Of a DNA stretch of 64,000 nt, positions 10,641-21,732 are shown piece by piece. Position numbers and translations under genes: made by a program. This stretch comes from Gerris lacustris (taxonomy: Eukaryota > Arthropoda > Insecta > Hemiptera > Gerridae). The DNA lies in assembly GCA_951217055.1 (NCBI GenBank), contig OX578276.1, positions 134,838,587-134,902,586 of the forward strand. Direction: 5' to 3'. Position 1 is the first letter of the stretch. Each line of letters opens with the position of its first letter. Below the pieces are notes generated by a model that made no database searches, was not told the DNA's origin, and saw only the letters and a program-made list of their open reading frames with translations.

Positions 10641-11434
10641 GGCGACTACATTGAATTCTTCTATGGTGCCAACTACACGACATGGCTCAAAACTAGATGC
10701 TATTTTTTCCAACTTGATGACAAGTTTTCACGTACCATTGTGGGCTCACATTTAAGTCTGGGCAAAGGGACCTAATTCCTCGCCCTGGTCTACGGCTGGA
10801 AGGAACGGCATAGCTCAACTACAATAATTTTATACTTTTTATAGTTTAAAATATTTTGTAAATCACGCAAAATTGTAATTCAAATTCGTGAAGATACTAG
10901 CAAAAGAAGTTCTTACTGTATAATGTCAGCTTTTATTCGATGTTTATCTTTTTTTACGACACGGAAACAGTCTTCAATCAAGTTTCATGAAATTACGAAA
11001 TGTAGTACCCAAGATACGAGACATATGTGTCACCGATAAGTAAAATTAATACGATAACATTTATTGAAAATGTTTAGTATAAAATTTTGCAATTTTACAT
11101 AAAGAAAACGATTGTATAGAAACCGGCGATTATCGTCTCAAGTACTTAGGTGAAGCGTGCCTTACTTGTTTATTAATAAACTGGTGTCTGGAAATTCTTC
11201 AGTATCGAGATAAAATTAAACTAATTCATTGCCACCCTAGGACTTTCCCGGCGGTATACAATATGTCTTCTTCCTGGGAAGGTAAAAGTTGAATCATAGC
11301 AACCTTTGAAAAACAATAAATATTTTCGTAGTTGTCATTTTACGTATGTCCCAAATTAGTTTTTATCAGATAAATTAGTGTTTGATTGAAAATGCATAAT
11401 TTTATAAATATCGAATTAGCAGACGGCAGACACG

Positions 11435-11884
11435 CATATTACCTACAGAGCAGCTTAGGGTAATGCTAACGAATCAAGGCGAATTTATGCCGAGCTACAT
11501 CCGCAGTATTACATTCCCTGTCATACATAATTTTCAAGATTAGTTCAGCGTATTTGAGATACTGGTGAATTACTATAAAAGAAAATAGATTCGGGATGGA
11601 ATCGTTACAGTCCGAAATGTTGACAATAAGGACCAAGTTTTGCAAAAATTTGAAAATAACCCGAAAACAAGCACTCGTGCCATTGCCCATGCTTTTGCAT
11701 GGCAAGCCACACATCTGCATGAAGGGAATGAAAGGAATACCAGAAGCATCTGTTTCTCATTCAAAAAGTGCAATAGTTAATTCCAGCTGATTATCCTAAC
11801 TGTGTTCAATTTGTGTTGTTTCAACAATTGTTCCAACTTTTTTTGATCGAGTTTGGTGGTCGTAACTTCGAACAATTTTTATAA
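11435..11884 (+). pseudogene. Relic of DUF4817-type helix-turn-helix transposase (catalytic core deleted)
   Basis: Read in frame with three or four stops and one shift, the plus strand gives GNANESRRIYAELHPQ, then FSRLVQRI and DTGEL, then VLQKFENNPKTSTRAIAHA (from about 11632), then after a frame change QKVQ and PADYPN. It ends IEFGGRNFEQFL with a stop at 11882-11884. This order (GNxxEAxRIYAExxP, FxRLxQRLRDTG, NPxTSTRAIA, FQxVQxLxPADYP, C-terminal GGxxFEqLL) is that of insect mariner-like transposases with a DUF4817-type N-terminal helix-turn-helix. The DDE catalytic domain that should lie between PADYP and the C-terminus is missing, so the copy is a deletion derivative. It sits inside a TIR element. 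Confidence 0.8.
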
Positions 11885-12104
11885 AATTTGATGCAGTATT
11901 ATTTCTAATAAAATATTCCTTAACTTAACTGCCTCAGTTTATTAAGGAACTACTCTTTCCTCTTGTGATTGAGATTGTTTTTAAAGATTTCAAATTTATT
12001 TTGACACCGAGAAATTTATGGACATTTGTTTATTAATGAAATATGTTTAATTAAGAGCCCTCTGTCATTTCTGAAAATTAGGAATACTTATTCTGTGACA
12101 CCCT

Positions 12105-13083
12105 TTATAAAACACCAAGTCTAGATGTCGAAATTCGAGTGTATTTTGGAGGTTAAAACTGAACCTATAAGGATAGCCTCGATATGTTTTCGTTATCGAG
12201 TTTTACCGATGTTTTCGATTTTATAAATTCACATGTTCTTGCTCATTAAAATGCCTTATAACTTTGAAACCTTAATAAAGATAGAAAGATGCGGTTTGCG
12301 ACATTCGAATGTGCATAATTTCCCTTTGAAAATGATTAATTTAAGTTTAGGTATAAGATGTCAAAACATTGTTTTTTTACAAAAGAATTTTCGCGGGACA
12401 ACTTTTTTTAAAATGTTATTAAGATTTTTAGTTTGACAGTATAAATCTCTCCTTACTACTTCAGCAAAGTGCAAAGCTTACTAAAATTGGCGCATTTTAA
12501 GGGCTGAAATAATATAACTCTTTAGCTTTAATGATATATTTTGTTGTTTGACGTATGCAGACCAAATGAAAAAGACGTTTCTAAATGTTTTTCAAAACTT
12601 CGTTCCTCACAAAGTATATTCTTCGTGGAATGAAACATACCAGACATGATTTTGCCTGTCAATGCTAAATATTGATTATGAATTATGACTATGGAATTAG
12701 GTTCTTTTGAGACAATGAGCTCAATGTGTGGTGATCCTTATCTCGATTTGATTTGATAAATATATAAACAATAACACTGTGACGGAGAAACCAGATAAAT
12801 CAAGGCTTTAGCCATTTTAAATTGATAATTAATATAATAAGTGATCATTATTGGTTTGCACTGAATATTAAAAATGTTTATTTAAATTTTTTTCTTCACT
12901 ATAACTAATTTTAAGAAGTAAATGGCAATAATGTGAAACAAAGTTTTTTGTGGAAAAGAGCAAAAGCAATCTGTTTATTGTCACACACGCAAAAGAGTAC
13001 TAGTTGTGGACGAATGGTGAAATAGGTATTAAATAAAATAAACGATAATACGGATTTCAAAAAATGAAATATGAGAGTACAAA
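12105..13083. other. AT-rich sequence, no gene
   Basis: Around 12240-12330 the phrase 'cttataactttgaaacc' resembles the core of the dispersed repeats described elsewhere, but no second copy was aligned. Nothing else is supportable. Confidence 0.3.
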
Positions 13084-13675
13084 ATAATAGTACATTACGC
13101 GTCGAGTGCGGAAAGTAGCATTTTGCATGCGAGTGTGGAGTTTGCACCCGAGCGACAGCGAGGGTAGTAATACCACACGAGCAATGCAAAATGCCGTTTT
13201 CGCTCGAGTTGCGTACCGTATTTTATCTACGATTGTTAGATTTAAATAATAAATACAGAAAAAAATAAACTTGCTGTATGTAAGTTCGTATCTCTCTCTT
13301 GATAAAGATGACATTAATTCTTGAGCTGTATTTTTTGTCGAATTAATTATTTCTGGAGGAGTATTATTCTCCACATTTTCGTCTATGTCACTTGATTCAC
13401 TCATTGTTTTTCACTAAAAACTCGATATAAACAGTTACTTTAATAAAAGAACAGCAAATTAGTTTTGTTAAATGTAAACAAACTCGTTAATCGTGCGTAA
13501 AGCTGAAGAATTCCTCTTCTTTACCACACTAGTGCGGTAAAGAAGAGGAATACTTCAGAACTATGAGACGCGCGCATGCGCAACGAATACAAGTACGTAA
13601 ATAATAACTTTCTACGCATCTAAACAAAGATATAATGTTTATATTTCGTATCAATCGTAGATAAAAGTTTTTACC
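13084..13675 (-). mobile_element. Repeat family D, copy 1, carrying a recombinase-like first exon
   Basis: It shares ends with D2 (34178-34517) and D3 (43854-44250). One end is ataatagtacattacgcgtc; the interior block is cgtaccgtattttatctacg; the other end is atcaatcgtagataa. D1 alone retains about 140 bp that code for a Crypton-like N-terminus; D2 and D3 have that part deleted. There are no terminal inverted repeats, as in Cryptons, but an inverted pair tttatctacgattg / caatcgtagataaa flanks the coding part. A perfect hairpin (attcctcttctttacc / ggtaaagaagaggaat, 13510-13552) is unique to this copy. Confidence 0.7.
13267..13404 (-). pseudogene. Crypton-like tyrosine recombinase N-terminal fragment
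   Basis: The minus strand opens with a true ATG at 13402-13404 and reads MSESSDIDENVENNTPPEII, then NSTKNTAQELM and SRERYELTYSKF. The pattern PPEIIxxxxxxxxxLxxxxSRERYExxYxKF is the usual start of the N-terminal SAM-like (core-binding) region of Crypton-type tyrosine recombinase proteins found in insect genomes. After KF the frame runs into sequence shared with the non-coding D2 and D3 copies, so the match ends there. This is either a first exon with the rest lost or a truncated gene. The catalytic R/H/Y domain is absent. The reading frame formally continues to 13057, but that part is repeat sequence. Confidence 0.55.
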
Positions 13676-14079
13676 ATATATCTATGTAGTTTTCAGGCCA
13701 TGTTGCTTCAAAATCATAGTGCTCACTTTTGAAGCCTTACATTAACTCGGCAGAAGAAATCGGATGTTTGATAAGCATGAAATTAATTCAGGAACTGGTG
13801 ACAGCTTCGACGTCAGGTTATCATATCAGATATATCCATAGCATCAATATCAAAAGCGTCGTTTGAAGAAAGAGTTAATCATAGGTACCTGTGGGCGCAA
13901 TAAGTTACATTTTAATATTATTTTATTAAATATTACAACAGCTCTTTATAATTTCAACATGACAAAAAATGGAACTGGATGCGCTACTAAATCAAACAAA
14001 CTCACTCCTCTAATACTGGGAGGAGATAAAAATAGTCAATCATGGCGATTTGAATCTAACAATCTCATGGTGGAATATA

Positions 14080-15151
14080 CAGGGTGACTGGCGTTATATG
14101 TGAAAAAATGAAGTGGGTTGTTCTACGCCTCAGGGGCTACAAAAAACACTATATAAACCATGGGTCAAATATTAACCGTTCTCCCCATAGGTTCAAATTT
14201 AATGATTTTAGTGAGATCGCATGCCTTTGCAAATAAAAACACTTATTGCTCCAAAAGTATAAAAGCTACAACAAAATTTTTGGTTTCTTTGTAAAGCTGG
14301 CAAAATTTCCAACAAGTTAAGTGCAATTTTAATTTTCTTTCCCTCAAATTACATGACAAAAATGTATACACATTTTATTTTTCAGAAAAAAATTTAAAAA
14401 AATATTTTTTCTTTTTGGTTCCAACCGAGCTTAAACTGTTCGGAATTTAGGAAAAACTTCCTTATTTATTCACGTTTCGATCAATATTAATATTAATACC
14501 CATTCATAGGGCGGGATTTTTAGTAAACTTCGCTGAAAGTAAAAAAGAAACATGTTTATTGTTGCTATTACTGACTTACAGGTGAGAAAATAATTAAAAC
14601 ATATTAAAAAAAGCAGGACTGGTTTAGTATACTCACCTATATGTCAACAAAAACAACAATAAACATGTTTCTTTTTTAACTTTTAGCGAAGTTTACTAAA
14701 AAATCCACCTTATGAATGGGTAATGATATTAATATTAATAAAAAATTTAGGAAATAAGGAAGTTTTTCCTGAAGTCCGAATAGTTTAAGCTTGGTCCTAT
14801 TCAAAGTTATGGAACCACAAAGAAATGGTTTTTTTATATTTTTTCTTAAAAATAAAATTTGTATAAATATTTTGTCATGTAATTTGAGGGTAATAAAATT
14901 AAAATTATACTTCACTTGTAGCAAATTTTGTCAGCTTTACAACGAAACCAAAGATTTTGTTCTAGCTTTTATACTTTTGGAGTAATAAGTGCTTTTATGA
15001 GCAAAGGTATGTGATCTTAAATAAAATCATAAAATTTGACCTGGCGGGAAAACGGTTAAGATTTTACCCATGGTTTATAAAGCGTTTTTTGTAGCCCACA
15101 AGACGTAGAACAACCTACTTCATTTTTTCACATATATCGCCAGTCACCCTG
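14080..15151. mobile_element. Mariner-type foldback element, 1,072 bp
   Basis: The ends CAGGGTGACTGGCG and CGCCAGTCACCCTG form terminal inverted repeats bordered by TA on both sides (14078-14079, 15152-15153), as expected for Tc1/mariner insertion. The inverted arms are about 480-510 bp each and nearly fill the element, meeting near 14600; both arms contain 'aaacatgtttattgttg' or its complement. No transposase is encoded, so it is a long-armed MITE. ORFs within it are chance. Confidence 0.88.
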
Positions 15152-15232
15152 TATATATAATTATAATTATTTTGAACTTGAAATAGTACATCATTCAGCT
15201 TTAGTAGTAAGTACATTTTATTTATTTATTTA

Positions 15233-15443
15233 GGACACCTGGTTCGGACGACAGACGAGAGATGGGCGATGGGCCAATCGTATAATAGAATGGACACCAA
15301 TTGAGAATAGAAGAAAGAGGGAAGACCAAGAACTCAGAGGGATAAGGAAATGAGGACCTGCTGCGGAGGAATCACCTGGAGGAGGGTAGCTTGTCATAGA
15401 AAAGAATGGAGAAGGATGGGAGAAATATAATGTGAGGAGTGGA
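15233..15443 (+). pseudogene. Non-LTR retrotransposon (LINE) reverse-transcriptase C-terminal tail
   Basis: The plus strand reads GHLVRTTDERWAMGQSYNRM, then two stops, then ERGRPRTQRDKEMRT, then ITWRRVACHRKEWRRMGE. This follows the well-known C-terminus of insect LINE polyproteins (GHvvRmxDeRWAxxvxxWxP, rxRGRPxxRWxDDI, xxWxrxAxDRxxWRrlgE). The conserved W of the RGRPxxRW motif is lost (RTQR). The 5' part of the element is absent, which is normal for 5'-truncated LINE copies. An AT-rich 3' UTR follows, with an AATAAA near 15652. An RTE-like clade is plausible but cannot be fixed from this short tail. Confidence 0.8.
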
Positions 15444-15672
15444 TGGATAGCAACCATCGAAATTAAGTATTTCTATGAACTAAAATTGATTATTATATTA
15501 TGATGTTATAATTATAAGTTGTTAAAAAAAATATATTATGTTTTTATTGTATATTATGTTGTTATCAATTTTAAGTTGTTACAATTTTCTATAATGTTTG
15601 TTATGCTAAGAAGAGGTTTATTATAGCAATGCATGTTGAATGTATGTTGTCGAATAAATTTATTAATATTGC
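15444..15672 (+). other. Probable 3' UTR of the LINE remnant
   Basis: This is the AT-rich stretch downstream of the LINE tail, ending near gaataaatttattaat. The 3' boundary and A-tail are not distinct. Confidence 0.4.
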
Positions 15673-16960
15673 ACGAAAAGAGCTGAACTAAAAAACTAAC
15701 CACAGCAATCAGCTGATTTTGGGAGTAATTTGAATTGTAAAATTACTGAATTATTGAACATTTTTTAACATTCCTAATACATGGTTATTTACCTACTAAT
15801 GTCTTATTGGCTGTAAAAAATTAACAATAATTTCTAAATTAATTATGCATCAAATCGATCAAGTAACTAATCGTCTTATGTTTTTTCTTCTGCCTTCTAG
15901 ATCAAATGGACAGAAAGCCAATATGATTTTTCGATTAATTTTTCAATACATTTGAAGAAAAGACATTATATGAAATTATGTTTTACTTTTCCCATGATTT
16001 TATGTATTAAGTTTGATTTAAAGTTAGCAACTAAAAGGAAACAGGAAAAAAGCTAATGTTGAATCCTGAATTTGTTTATATTCTTTTACTTAGACTATTT
16101 TAAGTTGCTTTTTGTGTCGTGGTTTTTCTTTTATATATTGTCTTTTCAACGGGATAGATAAAAAAAAGAAAATGCTATACTTTTTTTTGGATATAGGAAG
16201 CAAAAATTTAGGGAGAAAAATGAATAAGGGAAACTTGTAAATAAGGAAAAGAAGGGATGGAGTTTTTTTCCCTCCAAGCCGAGGGAGATCGGAGCCGGAG
16301 ATGGACCCGGGGTCTGCGGCCATTTATCAGACGCCTGACCATAAACATGGTAACATATGGGGCGGCAAGGGAAAAGGGCAGGGCAACATGGTGCCCAGAA
16401 ACCACCCCCATCGCCATAACCGCCTCCGGGAGTTATCCCACAACACTCCCCGACAACATTACCTATATTTCATTTATTTACACCTTTGACCTGGTTTTCG
16501 AACCCTTCTCTTCCCCAAATATCACGCTACATTTAATAATCAGACCTTGGAATGAATCGCTAAGATTCCTTTCTATGCTAGAATCACTTTTTTTTTTTCT
16601 TCCCAACCACAAAAAAGAAATGGTTATGTTTAACATAACTTAAAGAGAAAAATAACCATACTTTATTTGTTAGTCTTTTCCTTGGCTTTCTTAAAAATTG
16701 AAAATCCTATTACAAACTTGTAACACTTTAAAAAATGTAAAAATAAATTCATTGATTTCTAAGATATATACATATATATAATAATAACTTATTATAAATG
16801 TTATAACAGTTTGAAAAAATTACCAAGCAAAACACCTTAATAACTTTATCTTGCAAGTGTTTGCACTAACTAACTAAGTGATTGAATTATAGGTGTACTT
16901 AAACTTCTTCATTTTTTTTTTTTATTCTTTAAGAGTACTTAATGATTTTTTTTTTTTTTT
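15673..16960. other. Unique sequence with a GC-rich block, no supported gene
   Basis: 16260-16460 is GC-rich and open in several frames at once, including a 128-codon ATG ORF (16257-16643). The peptide has no recognisable domain and ends in an AT-rich tail, so I do not call it a gene. The rest is AT-rich with poly(T) tracts. Confidence 0.3.
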
Positions 16961-17758
16961 ACTTTTCCTCACCTATAAGGTAGGAAAAGTATTGTTTTCA
17001 CCCAACATTTTTTTTTTCCGAGATTTGAACTGAATTATGCGTTTTGGGTGCTTTTTAAGACCTCTAGAGTGGTTTTCAGCATGCGACGTCTATATGTGAG
17101 TATTTGTGTATGTGTGTTATCATCGTAGCTCCCAGGGTACTTAACCTAGAGACTTGAAACTTGACAGAATAATCAGTCTTTACTTTTAGTTGTGCTGCCC
17201 GGAAAATCAACATTTTCCGCTATCTTGAAACCAGTTTGCTGAGTCAGCAACAATTTTAAAAATCGAAAAGTGGTCCGATCGAGTTGAAATTTGGCAAGAA
17301 CGTACCTCTCTGCATGACAAATCCGCCAAATTTTGATATTGACCGCCGTTTTGAAGTTATCGATTTTTGAATTTTGAAACTTTGACGCTTAATAATATTG
17401 AAAGTAGTATTAATACGTTTTCGACATATAGCATATCGTTGGAACCGATAAAAAATAAGGAACAAATATAAACAAACCCGATAAATTTCCATAAATTAAT
17501 TTAAAAGTTATAAGCGAACATAAAATGATTAATCAGTGCGATACTTTCGTTAATCGTCAAAGTTTGTTTACACCTATCAAAATACCGCCAAAATTCAAAT
17601 AATTAAATAAATGAAATAAAATGAATAAAAATAATGTATAACTTTTTTTTAAAAAGTGATAATAAAAATATCAGTTAGTTCAAAGCGGTCACTCATCCCA
17701 GTACTGACCACGCCCAATGCTGCTTCGCAGTGTAGTGGCCTCCCAAGTGAGGAAAAGT
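16961..17758 (+). repeat. Dispersed repeat family C, copy 1 (short TIRs)
   Basis: It aligns over most of its length with 27868-28556. Shared phrases are 'tagttgtgctgcccggaaaa', 'gtggtccgatcgagttgaa', 'agcatatcgttggaaccg', and 'gaggaaaagttccgaggt'. The ends ACTTTTCCTCAC (16961) and GTGAGGAAAAGT (17747) form 12-bp inverted repeats. Non-coding; the 78-codon ORF on the minus strand is repeat sequence. Confidence 0.75.
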
Positions 17759-17759
17759 T

Positions 17760-19920
17760 CCGAGGTACCCTTACCTGATTTTTTTATTTTGTTATAGATT
17801 TTAATCCAGTTCAGAATAGTTAAAATATAATAGAATTATAAAGGAACATTATGTTTAAAATCAATAATAATTGCTAATAATAATGGGACTAGGGAGTAGG
17901 TATCTAAATGGATTAGATGGAGGCAAAATATAAAACTAAAAAAAATAAAATATATTTATATGAATTTTAATTAATAATTCAATATTATTTAATAATTATA
18001 ATCATTTGATAAAAGAAGAATCATTTTTAGTGTTATATTATTATCTTTTATTATGTTGGTATAGTCATGAAACGGCCGACTATTTTTCTTATTTTAAGTT
18101 CTATAAATTAATTTCTGTGAATCTTTGTACATGCATTGCGATTCAATTGTATTTTTTCAACATTTCTTTTCGATAGGAGCAATTTATATAAAGTACATAT
18201 TTTTCGCATCTTTATTTCCATTGTGTAAAATATTTTCTTTTGTCTTACATCAATTTTAATTAGTATAACTTTAATATAATACTGTCATTCTAAATTGATT
18301 TTTAAATTATTTATGAAAGATTTTGAACGAAATTTTAAGAATATTTTTAACACATTTAAATTATGATAGCAGAGTATAAAGGTATATTTGATTCATTTTA
18401 TATTGTTTTGTATTAAATCAAGCTTAGTATCAAAAATCGTGTTGCAACTATGTTTAAAACTGTTGAAACAGTTGTATCTGTTTCTGAGATGTTGTGATTA
18501 ATAGGCAATTAGGTGAAATTTGGCCATAATAGTAGTTCATAAATGGCCATCATCTTTATAATGAATGAGTATTAGGAGAAGAAACTATGCCAATTTTTAT
18601 CAGAGAGGTGACAAATATGTAAGCCAAATTTGTTAAGGTACTTTAAAGTATTTAAGTGCCTATAAATCTAAAAAGTGCTATCTTCAGTGACTCTTCGAGA
18701 AGTAGTATGATGCCTGACAGTCGTCATACTATATGAAGAGATAAATAGCCGTATAAAGTGTTATGAATTAATATTATAGAGACTGAAACCAGTCTGATTT
18801 CTAATAAATTAAAAAATGTTGGTATAGACAGACCAATAAACTTATATTTTACTATACAGTGTTATATTTCTTTAAACAAGTGATATAAACGATTAATTAT
18901 GTTTGATTACCACAAAATCTCAGTCAATACAACTACAACGAACTGTTTAGATAAAATATTGTCAGGTCACATACCCAGCTCTAATGTATATAGAGTCAAC
19001 CTGGGTGTAAGTGTTTAACATTTAATCATTCTAGTGTCACTTCTTTTGACATAAAAATGTTTCATTGTGATAATGACCAATAAACTTATATTTTATTATT
19101 ACAGTGTTTTATTTCTTTAGACAAGTGATATAAACTATAAACGATTCATTATTATTATATCTTTTTAAGTCTAAAATAATTGTGCTCCAATTAATTTCTA
19201 CATGACTTTTTTTATTACATATTATAATGATGAATTTAAACCCGAAAATAAATTTATTTAATTAATTTATTTTTATTTATTATTATTATTATATTTTTTT
19301 ACGAATTATTGAATCATCTCAACATTTTCTCTATAGATACTGTGTATATTGTATATAATTAATAATTTGGTAAAAACTTATAGCGAACAATCAGAGCATT
19401 ATAAATGTTAGCAAAACATATTTTGCCTCGATACAGACAAGATGAATAATATTACATACGTGTGTAGATTTGATGCAATATTTTGTGTACGGCTACTCTA
19501 GTCCTCTCCCTAAGTCATGGAGGGTCTGCAGCCGGAAGAAATATATATGTAAATGCGCACGTCTTCCTTGTATTATATTCCAGACCCTGTTTCATCATTT
19601 TCTTCTACCGCTGTCCACCTACAAACATTTTTATTTTATATATATACATATATTTATTTCCTTACTTTTGGTTTCACATTAATTTTGTTTCCAAATAGTA
19701 TCGATTTAGAGTAAAAAAATTAAGTGTATACATTTAATATTAAATTAAGACAAATAAAATTTAGGAGTTAAATTGTGTTTTGGCGTCCACGATTTGGATT
19801 CATAAAAACCAAATAGGGCTCCAAATAGCTTTCACGCTAGTATTTTTTAAAGTTCCCTGGTTAGTAATGAATTTGGTTGCCTTAGAAACCTGAAACCTTG
19901 CAACATTTTAATATTTTAGA
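17760..19920. other. AT-rich sequence with one duplicated 66-bp segment
   Basis: The segment gaccaataaacttatatttt at 18829 recurs at 19075, and both copies continue into 'caagtgatataaac'. The repeats are 246 bp apart. ORFs at 19470-19698 are short and unrecognised. Confidence 0.4.
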
Positions 19921-20061
19921 GCTGGATGTTGATAAATCAGTGTTTTGATAAATCAGTGTGTTGATAAATCAGCTGGATGTTGATAAATCAGTGTTTTGAT
20001 AAATCAGTTGGATGTTGATAAATCAGTGTGTTGATAAATCAGCTGGATGTTGATAAATCAG
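19921..20061 (+). repeat. Tandem array of ttgataaatca units
   Basis: About eight copies of the core TTGATAAATCAG alternate with spacers gctggatg, tgtt and tgtg, giving a 16-19 bp short period and a longer period near 51 bp. Confidence 0.9.
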
Positions 20062-20095
20062 AACTATTCAATCAATAAAATTTAAGTCTAAATTC

Positions 20096-20386
20096 TTTTA
20101 TAGTCCAGGAGATAGTAAATAAAATAGTGTCTGATTAACATCAAGCTAGAATTGTATGCATAAGTTAATCTTTTGGTGTCTTTTGAGAATATGTGATCGT
20201 CTAAGTTCGTCTGCAGGACATAGCTCGGCAATAGGCATTTGAAAAAAAGAAAACCTGTGGAGAGCGGCCATTTTCCGCCCATTATGGTGGAAAAATTGAT
20301 TTTCATGATTCTGAGTACAAAATTAGTAGACCGAAAATCAAGTTGATGTTAGGTTGTCTCTTAATAGGTTACCACTTTTATTTGTA
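20096..20386 (+). repeat. Family H arm, copy 1
   Basis: It starts with tatagtccaggagatag and includes 'gttcgtctgcaggacatagc' and 'ttttcatgattctgagta'. It matches both arms of the palindrome at 22683-23592 and the copy at 51903-52138. This is a single-arm copy, ending beside element P4. Confidence 0.7.
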
Positions 20387-20399
20387 GTAATATTTAAAT

Positions 20400-20785
20400 C
20401 ATATGTTAATTCTGTTTGACGGATTCTTTTCCCAGGTGTTTAATAAAAATCAAAAACTTATAGTTTTCATATATATATATATATTTTTTTTTTTATTTAG
20501 AGACGTTTCGACCCTTCTCTAAGGTCATTTTCAATCTTTATAATTTTGATTCAAAAACATTTGGATGATGTATAAGTTATTCCTCAAAGAAAGAGTTTGT
20601 CTACATTAAATACAATTCTAATAATAATTTACATAACACCCACTTAGTACTCAGTCACAAAATATTAATTAAAAACATTAAAATAAATATATACAACTTC
20701 AACATTACATCTTACTTTATAGGAAGTTTTATAGAGAGTACCTAAAAAAAAAGAAGATAGTATAGAGAGTAGTGTAGAGAGTACC

Positions 20786-20834
<49 letters not shown>

Positions 20835-20947
20835 GAAAACTATAAGTTTTTGATTTTTATTAAACACCTGGGAAAAGAATCCGTCAAACAGAATTAACAT
20901 ATGATAATAATTAAAGAAGGTGTTAAGTTTAATAACGTCATTTGAAG
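20400..20947. mobile_element. Element P4 with about 69-bp inverted ends, hairpin motif, 13-bp flanking repeat
   Basis: The left end catatgttaattctgtttga and on through cccaggtgtttaataaaaat is matched inversely at 20831-20902. The 13-bp direct repeat gtaatatttaaat lies at 20387-20399 and 20948-20960. The left inverted end is flush with it, and the right side has a tail of about 45 bp. On the minus strand at about 20503-20535 sits TTGAAAATGACC-loop-GGGTCGAAACG, the same kind of hairpin as in P1-P3. The interior holds a 45-base poly(A). Confidence 0.7.
20787..20831. repeat. Poly(A) run of 45
   Basis: Forty-five consecutive A residues abut the right inverted repeat of P4. It could be a retroelement tail or an expanded microsatellite. 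Confidence 0.85.
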
Positions 20948-20975
20948 GTAATATTTAAATATAAGTAACTTAATA

Positions 20976-21140
20976 TTGCTTTCGAGCTTACCAAAGGTAA
21001 ACTCTGAACAGATGAGGCATTGTGATCATTCTGAATTTATTTTTAAGGCTCCAAATTATAAATCCCCAAATCAGAAATCCATTTTACAGATAAGGGAATA
21101 TTTTGTGTCTGTCTGTCTGTCAGTCAGTCTGTCATTTAAC
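20976..21140 (+). repeat. Family A repeat, diverged 5' part
   Basis: It starts ttgctttcgagcttaccaaa and continues through 'cagaaatcc' to 'tctgtctgtctgtc', matching the left third of the family A consensus seen in the 45054-45648 copy. Confidence 0.6.
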
Positions 21141-21732
21141 ATTTTGCAAATTTTAACAGTTTGTGTTTATAATCAATGTATTTTATTATTTAACCCCACA
21201 AATCTACGCTTTAAGGCCCCGTCTTAATAGGTGTTAAATTCAACATCTGTCAAACACAAAACTATAATAAATGAATTTATACAACTTCTTCCTTCCAAAT
21301 GTCAGAAATTTATTGTAAATGTGACATAATAATTCTTCTATACAATGTATTTTATTTTTACAAGATATAATTCCATATTGGATTGAATATCTATTTTTGA
21401 AGAATGTATAATCCTATATAGAAGTATAATATCTGTGATATTTAGAACTTCGGAAAAAATTTGTAATAAATGTAAATTTCATAAAAATAAAAAAATAAAA
21501 TATTATATGTATTTATTATGTGAAGAACTATCCAGATAATTTATTAATATAAATAAATATTGGTTCACTACGAAAATGTAAGAGCGGGAGATATATTTTA
21601 TTAGATTAGGTTTAAAGAATCGTTTCCTTGTAACATAATCAAAGTATATTTATATATTTATGAAATCTAGATAATTGAAATGAAAACTAACATATTAATA
21701 ATAATAACATTGACAGATGATGTCAATACATA

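Larger units (their letters stand above)
10266..12104 (+). mobile_element. DNA transposon relic with about 38-bp terminal inverted repeats
   Basis: The left end (cagggtatcacagaatat then ctattcctaattttcagaaatga) is matched in inverse at 12063-12104 (tcatttctgaaaattaggaa then tacttattctgtgacaccct). The element is 1,839 bp and encloses a decayed transposase fragment (11435-11884) that reads toward the right end. It also appears to contain a younger repeat (about 10350-10640). The TIRs start with AGGGTGTCAC, in the style of Tc1/mariner (IS630) elements, but a TA duplication is not clear. Confidence 0.75.

Noticed and set aside
13057..13266. Downstream part of the 115-codon Crypton-like ORF
   Set aside because: This part is shared with non-coding copies D2 and D3 and no longer resembles the recombinase, so only 13267-13404 was kept.
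16257..16643. 128-codon ATG ORF in a GC-rich block
   Set aside because: The block is open in several frames on both strands at once because it is GC-rich. The peptide has no domain and runs on into AT-rich sequence.
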